From Fimbriimonadaceae bacterium (GTDB taxonomy: Bacteria; Armatimonadota; Fimbriimonadia; Fimbriimonadales; Fimbriimonadaceae), in contig JAHBTB010000004.1 of assembly GCA_019638795.1 (NCBI GenBank), positions 124,001-188,000 on the forward strand: a stretch of DNA of 64,000 nt, written 5' to 3'. The stretch's first letter is position 1. Every line of letters starts with the position of its first letter. Of the stretch, positions 50,802 to 58,731 are shown one piece after another. The notes beneath the pieces are model-generated. The model searched no databases, had not been told where the DNA came from, and saw only the letters and a program-made list of their open reading frames with translations. The translations under genes and the position numbers were made by a program.

Positions 50802-51236
50802 GTGGTTAAAATCCGCCTCAAACGACAGGGCAACAAACACCGGCCGTTCTATCGCGTCGTGGTCGGCAAGGCCGACAGCGGACGCGACAGCGCCGCCATC
50901 GAGATTTTGGGCACTTACAACCCTCTCACACGACCCTCGACGGTCACCCTCAAGAACGACCGCGCCCTTCATTGGCTCATGAACGGCGCCCAACCCACCG
51001 AGACCGTCGCGATCATTCTCAGCCGCGCCGGCGTGTTGGACGAGTTCTTTGCCCAGCGCCCGTCCGCCAAGGCCAACTATAAGTTTCTGGACAAGCGGAC
51101 TGCCGCGATGAGCCAGCAGTCGGTCGTCTCAGCGACGACGGCTGTCGCTGAACCGGCCCCGGTCGCTGAGGCTGCTCCTGCGGCTGAAGAAGCTCCCGCC
51201 ACCACCGACGAGGCCCCTGCCGAGGCTGAAGCGTGA
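50802..51236 (+). CDS. rpsP: Ribosomal protein bS16
   Basis: A 144-residue small-subunit protein with the universal start (M)VKIRLKRQGNKHRPFYRVVV (GTG start at 50802) and GTYNPL. The S16 core spans about 1-85; a long Ala/Glu/Pro-rich C-terminal extension (AVAEPAPVAEAAPAAEEAPA..., about 107-144) is not part of the usual 80-90-residue protein. It is 31 bases downstream of ffh and overlaps khpA by four bases. Confidence 0.97.
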   Translation: MVKIRLKRQGNKHRPFYRVVVGKADSGRDSAAIEILGTYNPLTRPSTVTLKNDRALHWLMNGAQPTETVAIILSRAGVLDEFFAQRPSAKANYKFLDKRTAAMSQQSVVSATTAVAEPAPVAEAAPAAEEAPATTDEAPAEAEA

Positions 51237-51481
51237 GCACCGAACTTGCCCCGCTTGTCGAGCACGTCATTCGGCTCGTCGTGAGCGACCCTGACGCGGT
51301 CAGCGTGCGCGAGGCCCGCGACCGGGCCGCGACCATCTTCACCGTCAACGTCGCCCCGAACGACGTCGGCCGCGTCATCGGCAAGGACGGCCGAGTCATC
51401 AGCAGCATCCGCCACCTCGTCAGCGCCGCTGGCGCCAAAGCGCGGGTCAAGACGGTCGTCAAAGTGCCGACCGAAAACTGA
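51233..51481 (+). CDS. khpA: KH-domain RNA-binding protein KhpA
   Basis: An 82-residue KH protein (YlqC/KhpA family) with the GxxG loop in GRVIGKDGRVISSIRHLV (46-63). KhpA binds RNA and in several Gram-positives partners KhpB in cell-envelope control. GTG start at 51233 overlaps rpsP by four bases (GTGA). Its place between rpsP and rimM is the standard gene order. Confidence 0.95.
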   Translation: MSTELAPLVEHVIRLVVSDPDAVSVREARDRAATIFTVNVAPNDVGRVIGKDGRVISSIRHLVSAAGAKARVKTVVKVPTEN

Positions 51482-51486
51482 CCGCC

Positions 51487-52014
51487 ATGCGGAACTGTGG
51501 GCCAGCCGCCCCGCCCGTCGGCCACGTCACGGTCGGCCAGGTCGTCGGCCCACAGGGACTGCGAGGCGGCTTTCGCGTCGAATGCCTCACGGATTTCCCC
51601 GAGCGGTTTGACCGAGGACGCCTTGTCTACATTGACGGGGTGCCGCACAAGGTCAGGTCAGTGGCCTGGCACAAAGGCCAAGCCCGGATCGAGGTCGAGG
51701 GTGTCGAATCTGTCGAAGACGCCGAAGCGCTCCGCTGGCACTATCTGACCGTACCCGCCGCCGACCGGCCAGACCTCGATGACGACGAGTATCTCGCCAC
51801 TGACTTGGTCGGCTTGACTGCAGTCGACCAGAACGGCCGCAGCCTCGGCACCGTCGACGAAGTGGTCCCTTCCCCCGCCCATTCCCTGCTCCTCATCAAC
51901 GGCACCTTGGTGCCTTCCGTGGCCGCCTTCGTCAAGGAGGTCGATCTGGAAGAACGCCGGATCACGATCAACGTTATCCCTGGACTCTTTGACGACGATG
52001 GAGCGGAGGCATGA
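51487..52014 (+). CDS. rimM: 16S rRNA processing protein RimM
   Basis: A 175-residue ribosome maturation factor: N-terminal RimM domain (VTVGQVVGPQGLRGGFRVEC) and C-terminal PRC-like domain (DEYLATDLVGLTAVDQNGRSLGTV..., VPSVAAFVKEVDLEERRITINV). It binds uS19 during 30S assembly. The usual downstream neighbours trmD and rplS are absent; obgE follows with a four-base ATGA overlap. Confidence 0.95.
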   Translation: MRNCGPAAPPVGHVTVGQVVGPQGLRGGFRVECLTDFPERFDRGRLVYIDGVPHKVRSVAWHKGQARIEVEGVESVEDAEALRWHYLTVPAADRPDLDDDEYLATDLVGLTAVDQNGRSLGTVDEVVPSPAHSLLLINGTLVPSVAAFVKEVDLEERRITINVIPGLFDDDGAEA

Positions 52015-53288
52015 GCGGTCCGGGTGGGTTCCTCGACGAGATCAAGGTCTCGTTCCAATCCGGCAAGGGCGGAGACGGCTCGGCCAGTTTCCACCGGGAG
52101 AAACACGTTCCCCGTGGTGGACCGAACGGCGCCGACGGCGGTCGGGGCGGCGACATCGTCCTCATCGCCGACCGGGGCAAGCGCACCCTGTACGATTTCA
52201 AACTGCTCGACCACTACAAGGCCGAAGACGGGGGCGACGCCTATCTCAACAAACACGGCAAGGACGGCCGGTCCATCGAGCTCCGCGTGCCGGTCGGAAC
52301 CCTGGTTTACGACGAACTGACAGAAGACTTGGTGGTGGACCTGGCCCAAGACGGCCTCCGCTTCGTCCTGTGCAAGGGCGGCAAAGGTGGATTGGGCAAC
52401 GTCCACTTCACCAACAGCGTGCGCCAGGCGCCCACGTTTGCGCAGAAGGGCGGGCCCAGTGAGATCCTTGAGGCGCGGCTTGAACTCAAGCTCCTCGCCG
52501 ACGTCGGGCTCGTCGGCCTCCCCAACGCGGGCAAAAGCACCTTGCTCAGTGTCCTCAGCGCCGCCCGGCCGAAGATCGCCGACTACCCCTTCACAACCCT
52601 CGTCCCCAATCTGGGTGTCGTCACCGTCGCCGACCACACCTTCGTCATGGCCGACCTCCCCGGACTGATCGAAGGAGCGAGCGAGGGCGTCGGCTTAGGC
52701 CACCTGTTCCTCCGCCACGCAGAGCGGAACCGGGTGCTTCTTCACGTCGTCGACGTCTTCCCTGTCGATGGTTCCGACCCCACGAACAACTTCCGGCTCA
52801 TCGAGGACGAACTCCTGAAGTACAGCCCGGACCTTGCCGCCCTGCCCCGCATCGTCGCACTCAACAAGACGGACCTGATCCCGGCCGAGGACACGGTCGC
52901 CCTACAGGCCGACTTCGAGCGAAGAGGCCACGAAGTCTTCCCTGTCTCCGCTGCGACGGGCAAGGGCCTTGAGCCGCTCAAGCATGCGTTGTGGCGGGTG
53001 GTCGAGCAGTCGCTCAACGATCTAAGCGGGACAGTGGTCTCGCCTGTCCTGGTCCCCAAGCAGGACGAGGGCTCATGGGAAGCGACGCTCGTCGACGGCA
53101 CGTACGTTCTCTCCGGCAAGAGGCTCGAACGCATGGTTGCGATGACCGACCTCGACAACAACGAGGCGGTCATGTACTTGCACCGCAGACTCCAGCGGAT
53201 GGGGGTCATCGAACGCCTGCGCGAACTGGGTGCGGACGACGGGGACAACGTCCGCGTCGGCGACTTCGAATTCACCTACAAGGACTAA
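52011..53288 (+). CDS. obgE: Obg-family GTPase (ObgE/CgtA)
   Basis: A 425-residue ribosome-associated GTPase. The glycine-rich Obg domain (SGKGGDGSASFHREKHVPRG, GGRGGDIVLIAD; 1-158) precedes the G domain with G1 GLPNAGKST (about 168-176), the DLPGLIEGASEGVGLGHLFL segment, and NKTDL. A C-terminal OCT domain (VLVPKQDEGSWEATLVDGTYVLSGKRLERMVAMTD...) closes the protein. Implicated in 50S assembly and growth control. nadD follows after three bases. Confidence 0.97.
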   Translation: MSGPGGFLDEIKVSFQSGKGGDGSASFHREKHVPRGGPNGADGGRGGDIVLIADRGKRTLYDFKLLDHYKAEDGGDAYLNKHGKDGRSIELRVPVGTLVYDELTEDLVVDLAQDGLRFVLCKGGKGGLGNVHFTNSVRQAPTFAQKGGPSEILEARLELKLLADVGLVGLPNAGKSTLLSVLSAARPKIADYPFTTLVPNLGVVTVADHTFVMADLPGLIEGASEGVGLGHLFLRHAERNRVLLHVVDVFPVDGSDPTNNFRLIEDELLKYSPDLAALPRIVALNKTDLIPAEDTVALQADFERRGHEVFPVSAATGKGLEPLKHALWRVVEQSLNDLSGTVVSPVLVPKQDEGSWEATLVDGTYVLSGKRLERMVAMTDLDNNEAVMYLHRRLQRMGVIERLRELGADDGDNVRVGDFEFTYKD

Positions 53289-53291
53289 ACC

Positions 53292-53891
53292 ATGAGATTC
53301 GGTGTTTTTGGCGGTTCGTTTGACCCTCCCCACCTCGGGCACCTGGCGGTGGCCCAAGCCGCAATCGAAGCACTGCACCTCGATGAGGTGATCTTTGTCC
53401 CCGCCAGCCGGAACCCGTTCAAGCCTCGTGGCGAGGCAAGCCCTGAGCAGCGGTTGGAAATGACCAGGCTTATGGTCGAAGGGATAGACATGATGAGCGT
53501 CAGCGACGTCGAGACCAGCCGTGGCGGGCCAAGCTACATGGTCGACACGATCACCGAACTGACGACCGTCTTGCCCGGACATGCCTGGCTCCTCCTCGGA
53601 GCCGACGCCGTGGCCCACTTCCCCGAGTGGAAGCGACCCGAACGCATCGTCAAGATGGTCCGGCTCGGCGTTGTGGGGCGGCCGCCCGACGAGGCGGCCC
53701 GGGCGATCTTCCGGTTACCCGGACAGTTCCAAGAATGTTGCGACGCGATCCCGATGAAGCCGAACACGATCAGTTCTTCCCGAGTCAGAGAATCGATCGC
53801 GCGCGGTCACAGCGCGGAAATGTGGCTCGACCCCAAAGTGTGGGAATATGTCTGTGAACGTGGAATCTACAAAACCCAAGAAGGTCAGTAA
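53292..53891 (+). CDS. nadD: Nicotinate-nucleotide adenylyltransferase
   Basis: A 199-residue NAD biosynthesis enzyme that adenylylates nicotinate mononucleotide. The nucleotidyltransferase motif GGSFDPPHLGHL holds H14 and H17 (HxGH), and NTISSSRVRE is the C-terminal ISSSxxR motif. It overlaps rsfS by 44 bases, an operon arrangement (obgE-nadD-rsfS) common in bacteria. Confidence 0.96.
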   Translation: MRFGVFGGSFDPPHLGHLAVAQAAIEALHLDEVIFVPASRNPFKPRGEASPEQRLEMTRLMVEGIDMMSVSDVETSRGGPSYMVDTITELTTVLPGHAWLLLGADAVAHFPEWKRPERIVKMVRLGVVGRPPDEAARAIFRLPGQFQECCDAIPMKPNTISSSRVRESIARGHSAEMWLDPKVWEYVCERGIYKTQEGQ

Positions 53892-54246
53892 GAAAGGCCT
53901 GGACAGCGCGGCCCGTGCGGCGCTGATCGCCGAGTTCGCCGACGACATGAAGGCGCAGAACATCCAGACCCTGGACGTGAAGGCAAAGACGTCGGTGGCT
54001 GACTACTTCGTCGTCTGCACAGGCACGAGCGACACCCACGTGAACGCCATTGCGGACAAGGTGGCCGAGAAACTCCGTGACGTGGGGATCAAACCGATGC
54101 GCGCCAACATCGGCCGTCAAGCGGACGGTTGGGTGCTCTACGACTTCGGCGACGTCGTGTTCCACGTCATGCTCGAAGAAAAGAGGCAGTTCTACGATCT
54201 GGAGGCCTATTGGAACGAGATGAAGCCCAACCCGGACCTGATGTGA
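53848..54246 (+). CDS. rsfS: Ribosomal silencing factor RsfS
   Basis: A 132-residue Iojap/RsfS protein that binds uL14 and blocks subunit joining in starvation. The core is present: DDMKAQNIQTLDVKAKTSVADYFVVCTGTS (about 32-61, two blocks), DGWVLYDFGDVVFHVM and RQFYDLEAYW. The N-terminal 20 residues are basic and non-conserved. It overlaps nadD by 44 bases and the next gene by four (GTGA). Confidence 0.95.
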   Translation: MSVNVESTKPKKVSKKGLDSAARAALIAEFADDMKAQNIQTLDVKAKTSVADYFVVCTGTSDTHVNAIADKVAEKLRDVGIKPMRANIGRQADGWVLYDFGDVVFHVMLEEKRQFYDLEAYWNEMKPNPDLM

Positions 54247-54902
54247 CGCCGACGTCTCCCCAGGCAACCGAGGAAGCGGAACGACTCCTCCGCCAAGCCA
54301 ACCTGGCACGGCTCAGGGGTGACAACCCGACCGCCGACAAGTTGCTCCAAGAGGCCATGACGGTCGCGCCAGGTTCGGCAGTGGTACTGGAGGCCGTCGG
54401 AGACGATTACGTCCACCGGAAGCAGTGGCGAAAGGCGTATGAGGCCTTTGAGGCGGCACACCGCGCCGACCCGACAAGCGTCTCTGCCGAGCGCAAGTTT
54501 GGCGAGATGGTCCTCAAGGTGAAACTGGCTGTCGACCCCTTCGCCGCCTCGCCAACCGATGTCGGGACAATGGCCAGCGGAAAGGCCGCCATGCTCCTGT
54601 CCGTGTTCTTGCCCGGCGTCGGCCAAATGGTCTTGGGTAAGTACACCAAGGGCGGGGTCATGTTGGGTGGCTGGGTCCTGGGATGGTTGGGTTTTCTCGC
54701 GGACCCGTCCGGTTTCAAGGGCCTGATGACTCTTCTTGGAATGGCCAAGGGGACGACTCCTGGCCCTCTGGCATTGCCGGCCCTAGCCCTGGCCGCCGGA
54801 TTCCACCTGTGGTCGATGTTCGACGCGGTGGCCACGAGCAAAGGTCTCACGCCACGGGAGAAGATCGAACACCCGACTCCCCCGGTCGACAAGCCGTTCT
54901 GA
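54243..54902 (+). CDS. TPR-like membrane protein of unknown function
   Basis: A 219-residue protein, GTG start at 54243, overlapping rsfS by four bases. The N-terminal half looks like two or three TPR repeats (AERLLRQANLARLRGDNPTADKLLQEAMTVAPGS, read in two parts; KQWRKAYEAFEAAHRADPTS). The C-terminal half has three or four hydrophobic segments (AMLLSVFLPGVGQMVLGKYTKG; VMLGGWVLGWLGFL; LALPALALAAGFHLWSMF) of TM2/DUF5683-like pattern. Role unknown; last gene of the ffh operon. Confidence 0.8.
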   Translation: MTPTSPQATEEAERLLRQANLARLRGDNPTADKLLQEAMTVAPGSAVVLEAVGDDYVHRKQWRKAYEAFEAAHRADPTSVSAERKFGEMVLKVKLAVDPFAASPTDVGTMASGKAAMLLSVFLPGVGQMVLGKYTKGGVMLGGWVLGWLGFLADPSGFKGLMTLLGMAKGTTPGPLALPALALAAGFHLWSMFDAVATSKGLTPREKIEHPTPPVDKPF

Positions 54903-54906
54903 GAGG

Positions 54907-54938
54907 AGGCGGGTGCCCAGTCACCAGGGCACCCGCCT
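54907..54938. terminator. Bidirectional hairpin between the ffh operon and pdhB
   Basis: AGGCGGGTGCCC (54907-54918) and GGGCACCCGCCT (54927-54938) form a perfect 12-bp stem with an eight-base loop in the 43-base gap between two convergent stop codons. No U-tract is seen on either side. Confidence 0.65.
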
Positions 54939-54945
54939 ATGAATG

Positions 54946-55935
54946 TCAAAGGATCCGCCGGACCTTTTCGAGGACGTCCTTCACGTCGGGGATGCACTCA
55001 AGTTCGAGGACCCGGGCGTACGGCATGGGGACGTTCAGGCCGCCGACGCGCAGGACCGGGGCGTCGAGGTCGTCAAAGCAGTCTTCGCTGATCCGCTGGG
55101 CGATCTCGGCCCCAAACCCGCCGCTGCGCCAATCCTCATAGACGACCACGGCGCGGTGGGTCTTGACGACGGAGTGGTTGATCGTCTCCATGTCGAGAGG
55201 GAGCAGCGACCTGACGTCGACGACTTCGGCAGAGACTCCCTCTTGAGCCAGTGCGTCGGCCACCGCCAAGTTGACCTGCGTCATCCGGGAGTACCCGACC
55301 AGTGAAATGTCCGAACCCTCGCGCAGGATGTTGGCCTTACCGAACGGCACGGAGAAGTCTTTGTCGTCCGGGATCGAACCCTTCAGAGTGTACAGGCCCG
55401 GGTTCTCGGTGAAGATGACCGGGTTGTCGTCCCAGATCGCCGCTTTCAGCATGCCGTAGGCGTCTTCGACCGTCGCGGGCGCGACGACCTTAAGGCCGGG
55501 GCAGTGGGCGTACCAACCCTCCATGGAGTGGCTGTGTTGGGCAGACAACTGCTTGGCCGCGCCTCCTGGCCCGCGGACGACCATCGGCACCTTGGCCTGG
55601 CCCCCCGTCATGTAGTGGATCTTGGCCGCGTGGTTGATGATCTGGTCGAGGGCGAGGATCGAAAACGACATCGTCATCATCTCGACGATCGGCCGGAGCC
55701 CGGTCATCGCCGCACCGATCGCGATGCCCGTGAAGCCAGGCTCGACGATGGGTGTGTCGATGACGCGCTTCTCACCATACTTCGGCCACAAGCCCTTGGT
55801 CACCTTGAACGTGCCTTCATAGCGGCCGATGTCCTCGCCGATGACAAAGACGTCCGGGTTCCGGGTCATCTCTTCGTCGATGCACGAGTGGATCGCGTCG
55901 CGGAACGTTGTCTCAAGCAAAGTCGCCGTCGCCAT
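54946..55935 (-). CDS. pdhB: Pyruvate dehydrogenase E1 beta subunit
   Basis: A 329-residue E1 beta chain of an alpha2beta2 2-oxoacid dehydrogenase: FRDAIHSCIDEEMTRNPDVFVIGEDIGRYEG, GFTGIAIGAAMTGLRPIVEMM, AAKIHYMTGGQAKVPMVVRGPGG, PGLKVVAPATVEDAYGMLKAAI (each shown in part) and a transketolase C-domain (RSLLPLDMETINHSVVKTHRAVVV). It forms the ThDP site with E1 alpha. One base separates it from pdhA. Pyruvate is the likely substrate. Confidence 0.94.
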   Translation of the reverse strand: MATATLLETTFRDAIHSCIDEEMTRNPDVFVIGEDIGRYEGTFKVTKGLWPKYGEKRVIDTPIVEPGFTGIAIGAAMTGLRPIVEMMTMSFSILALDQIINHAAKIHYMTGGQAKVPMVVRGPGGAAKQLSAQHSHSMEGWYAHCPGLKVVAPATVEDAYGMLKAAIWDDNPVIFTENPGLYTLKGSIPDDKDFSVPFGKANILREGSDISLVGYSRMTQVNLAVADALAQEGVSAEVVDVRSLLPLDMETINHSVVKTHRAVVVYEDWRSGGFGAEIAQRISEDCFDDLDAPVLRVGGLNVPMPYARVLELECIPDVKDVLEKVRRIL

Positions 55936-55936
55936 C

Positions 55937-56953
55937 TTAGTGCCCCTTCTCCGGTTCCATGTCAGTGTAAACGTGGCTGTAGACTTCCTCCGGTTCTGGG
56001 AACGGCGAAGCGTCGGCCTCCTCGTAAATCTTCTCTACCTTCTCGCGCAGTTCCTCTTCGATCGCCTCCAACTTCTCGTCGGTGGCGATCTTCTTGTCGA
56101 TGAGGTACTTGCGGAGCCGCGCGATCGGGTCGCGCTTCATATTCTCCTCTTCCTCGTCCTTCGTCCGGTAGAGCTGGCGGTCGTTGTCGGCGGCGCCGTG
56201 CCCCGCAAACCGGTAGTTCATGACTTCGACCAGGTACGGCCTCTGGTTCTTGCGCACCCACTCCACGATCCGCTTGGCGTCGTCGAGCACGGTAAAAATG
56301 TCCATGCCGTCGACCCGCTCGCTCTGGATACCGAACGGTTCACCACGCTTGTAGAGGTGGGTGTCGCTGGCGTGGTACTCCAAGCGGGTGCCCATCGCGA
56401 ACTCGTTGTTCTCGATGACAAAGATGACGGGGAGGTCCCACAGCGAGGCCATGTTCAGGGCCTCGAAGAAGACACCGGCGTTCGAGGCTCCGTCGCCCAG
56501 GTAGCAGACGGCGACCCGGTCTTCCCCACGGTACTTGGCGGCAAAGGCGAGTCCGGCGCCCATCGCGACGTGACCGCCGACGATGCCCCACCCACCATAG
56601 AAACCGCGCTCGATGTCGTAGATGTGCATCGAGCCGCCCTTGCCATGGCTGTAACCGCCTGAACGGCCCATGACCTCCGCCATGACCTTGACCGGGTCGC
56701 TGCCCATGATCAGGGGCTGGGCGTGGTCGCGGTACGCGGTGATCACGTAGTCGTAGCCAGGTCGCAGGGCTGCGTTCCAGCCGACGGCGGTCGCCTCCAT
56801 GCCGATGTAGACGTGCATGTAGCCCCCGACCTTGCCCTGCCGGTAGGCGAAGTTGCATTTGTCTTCAAACCGGCGGATGAAGACCATCTGCCGATAGAAC
56901 TCTTCGAGTTGCGCAGGAGTCTGCGACTGCTCAAGTTTCGCGCTTTTTGCCAC
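55937..56953 (-). CDS. pdhA: Pyruvate dehydrogenase E1 alpha subunit
   Basis: A 338-residue ThDP-dependent E1 alpha chain. Conserved segments are FYRQMVFIRRFEDKCNFAYR, RDHAQPLIMGSDP, GGSMHIYDIERGFYGG, the ThDP/Mg motif GDGASNAGVFFEALN (about 161-175) with IENNEFAMGT, and the phosphorylation-loop region. It decarboxylates pyruvate and hands acetyl to lipoyl-E2 (gene at 22677). The pdhA-pdhB pair is separated from E2 by more than 30 kb. 56954-57066 upstream shows no strong promoter. Confidence 0.95.
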   Translation of the reverse strand: MAKSAKLEQSQTPAQLEEFYRQMVFIRRFEDKCNFAYRQGKVGGYMHVYIGMEATAVGWNAALRPGYDYVITAYRDHAQPLIMGSDPVKVMAEVMGRSGGYSHGKGGSMHIYDIERGFYGGWGIVGGHVAMGAGLAFAAKYRGEDRVAVCYLGDGASNAGVFFEALNMASLWDLPVIFVIENNEFAMGTRLEYHASDTHLYKRGEPFGIQSERVDGMDIFTVLDDAKRIVEWVRKNQRPYLVEVMNYRFAGHGAADNDRQLYRTKDEEEENMKRDPIARLRKYLIDKKIATDEKLEAIEEELREKVEKIYEEADASPFPEPEEVYSHVYTDMEPEKGH

Positions 56954-57066
56954 GATGGAACATTCCTCAATGCCGGCCTCAGCGACCGAAGCATGCCGAC
57001 TCCTCGACGATGAGGGAGCGGCGGCAATGATTCTACCTGGGCTTCCCGTCCAGGCCTACAACAAAC

Positions 57067-57909
57067 TCAGTCGGTCTTGGCGATCTTTGCCAGGTCGTCC
57101 AGGGTCACAAAGGTCCAGCCGTCCGCCTTCAAGTTTGCCAACACCCGGGGCAAGCAGTCGAGGGTCTGTTGCGACCCCGTGTGGAGCCAGATGATCCCGC
57201 CCGGCTTCACCTTCATGACCGCGGCCTCCACCTTCTCGGCGTTCTTCTTGGGGTTGGTGTCGTCGCCGTTCGGCCCGCCGAAAACCGACATCATGCCGTT
57301 GGCCGCCGCGGTGTTGATGACAAGGCTGTTCACGTGGCCGCCAGCGGGCCGGAAGTACTTGGGCCGGACGCCGGTCGCGTCTTGGACGGCCCGACAGGTG
57401 GCTTTCATCTCGGCGGCGACTTCGTCCTCGTCCATCGTGGCCATGTTTTGGGTGACCTGCGGGTGGGTGAACGTGTGGTTTCCGACAATGTGGCCGGCGT
57501 CGTGGATCTGTTTGGCCAGTTCCGGATACTTGACGACCATCTTGCCCACTAAGAAGAACGTCGCCTTGGCGTCGGCAGCCTTGAGCACGGCCAACAGCTT
57601 TTCGGTCCAGCCCGGCTTGGGGCCGTCGTCGAAAGTCAGTGCGCAAATCTTCTCTGTGGTCTTGCCCCCATAGAGTTTGGGGAACCTCGGTGGGCGGACG
57701 CCGGTGTCGTCGTCCTTGGCGGCCAGCTCGTCGCGTAACTTGACCGGGTCCGTCACGGACTGGGTGTCGGGCTTGGCGGCTTCCGTCGACGGCTTTTGCG
57801 TCGGCTTGGCTCCGTCGGCCACGTTCGCCGGCGGCGGGTTGCATCCGGCCAGGCTGAGCCCGAGGGCCAGTACTACGGTCAGATTCCACTGCACGGCCCC
57901 ATTTTGCAT
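57067..57909 (-). CDS. NodB-type polysaccharide deacetylase lipoprotein
   Basis: A 280-residue protein with a lipoprotein signal (lipobox LAGC, about 20-23), a linker, and an intact NodB domain: catalytic base and metal Asp in ALTFDDGPKPGWTEKLL, metal histidines in GNHTFTHPQ, YFRPAGGHVN, and a final WLHTGSQQTLDCLPRVL. Unlike the homologue at 44667 it has canonical residues and is expected to be active, probably on peptidoglycan or another envelope glycan. Start at ATG 57909 gives the signal. Confidence 0.93.
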   Translation of the reverse strand: MQNGAVQWNLTVVLALGLSLAGCNPPPANVADGAKPTQKPSTEAAKPDTQSVTDPVKLRDELAAKDDDTGVRPPRFPKLYGGKTTEKICALTFDDGPKPGWTEKLLAVLKAADAKATFFLVGKMVVKYPELAKQIHDAGHIVGNHTFTHPQVTQNMATMDEDEVAAEMKATCRAVQDATGVRPKYFRPAGGHVNSLVINTAAANGMMSVFGGPNGDDTNPKKNAEKVEAAVMKVKPGGIIWLHTGSQQTLDCLPRVLANLKADGWTFVTLDDLAKIAKTD

Positions 57910-57986
57910 CGCGGCCAAGGCGATCTGAGGCTTTTTTTGGACCCGCACCGGCCTTTTCGTCCTTCGCTGGCGTCGGTAAGGATACG

Positions 57987-58730
57987 GTGATGTCCCGACC
58001 CTTCCTTTTCGCATGCTGTTTGGGCCTCCTTGTGACGGGTTTTGTGTTCGGGTGCGGGGGGAACGGTAGCTCCGGCTCGGGGACAGTGACATGCGGCCCC
58101 AGCTTTGCCGTGCCGAACTACGCCAGCTTGACTGACCCTTCAAACAGCCGGGCCAACGTCCTCGTCCACTGGTCGGGCTTCCCCGTGAAAGTCTTCGTCA
58201 AGTCCGACGTGACCAAAACGTTCGACGGGACCGGTCACCGCGCCAGCGACACGGTCGCGACGGCGTTCCAAAGGTGGTCGGACAGCACGACCGGCGGGAT
58301 TCGGTACACGGCGTCCCCGACCCAAGCGGGGGCCGACATTGTGGTCACGTTCACCAACCTTGCCACCGCACCGACGAGCGGTCAAGCTCTCGGGGTCACC
58401 ACCATCACCTACGCCACTGCGACACAGCAGGTCACCCACGCCGAAGTCACGGTGAACTTGTGGAACGGCATGACCAGGGACGAGTTCTTTCTCGGCCTCC
58501 CCAAGACCCTGACCCACGAGCTGGGCCACGCCCTGTTCCTCCGGGGCCACAGCCCCTTCTCGTCCGACCTCATGTACTGGCAAGCTGACCCGGCCGTCGA
58601 CACCCTCCCCACGAACCGTGACCAAAACACGGTGGTCACCGCTTATTGCGGCGTCTACCCAGATGCCAACCCGCTCGCCGCCTCGCGCGAACCCCAGGAA
58701 ACCCTCACCATCGTCTGCCCGGCCAAGTGA
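57987..58730 (+). CDS. Matrixin-like metalloprotease lipoprotein
   Basis: A 247-residue lipoprotein (lipobox in GFVFGCGGN, Cys at about 23) followed by a Gly/Ser spacer and a metzincin-type domain. The zinc motif THELGHALFLRGHS has H177, E178, H181 and H187 (HExxHxxxxxH), and SDLMYW follows as a Met-turn candidate. The DTVATAFQRWSDSTTGGIRY segment is typical of matrixin prefixes. It is expected to act outside the cytoplasmic membrane. Substrate unknown. It is divergent from the deacetylase and converges with pafA. Confidence 0.85.
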   Translation: MMSRPFLFACCLGLLVTGFVFGCGGNGSSGSGTVTCGPSFAVPNYASLTDPSNSRANVLVHWSGFPVKVFVKSDVTKTFDGTGHRASDTVATAFQRWSDSTTGGIRYTASPTQAGADIVVTFTNLATAPTSGQALGVTTITYATATQQVTHAEVTVNLWNGMTRDEFFLGLPKTLTHELGHALFLRGHSPFSSDLMYWQADPAVDTLPTNRDQNTVVTAYCGVYPDANPLAASREPQETLTIVCPAK

Positions 58731-58731
58731 C

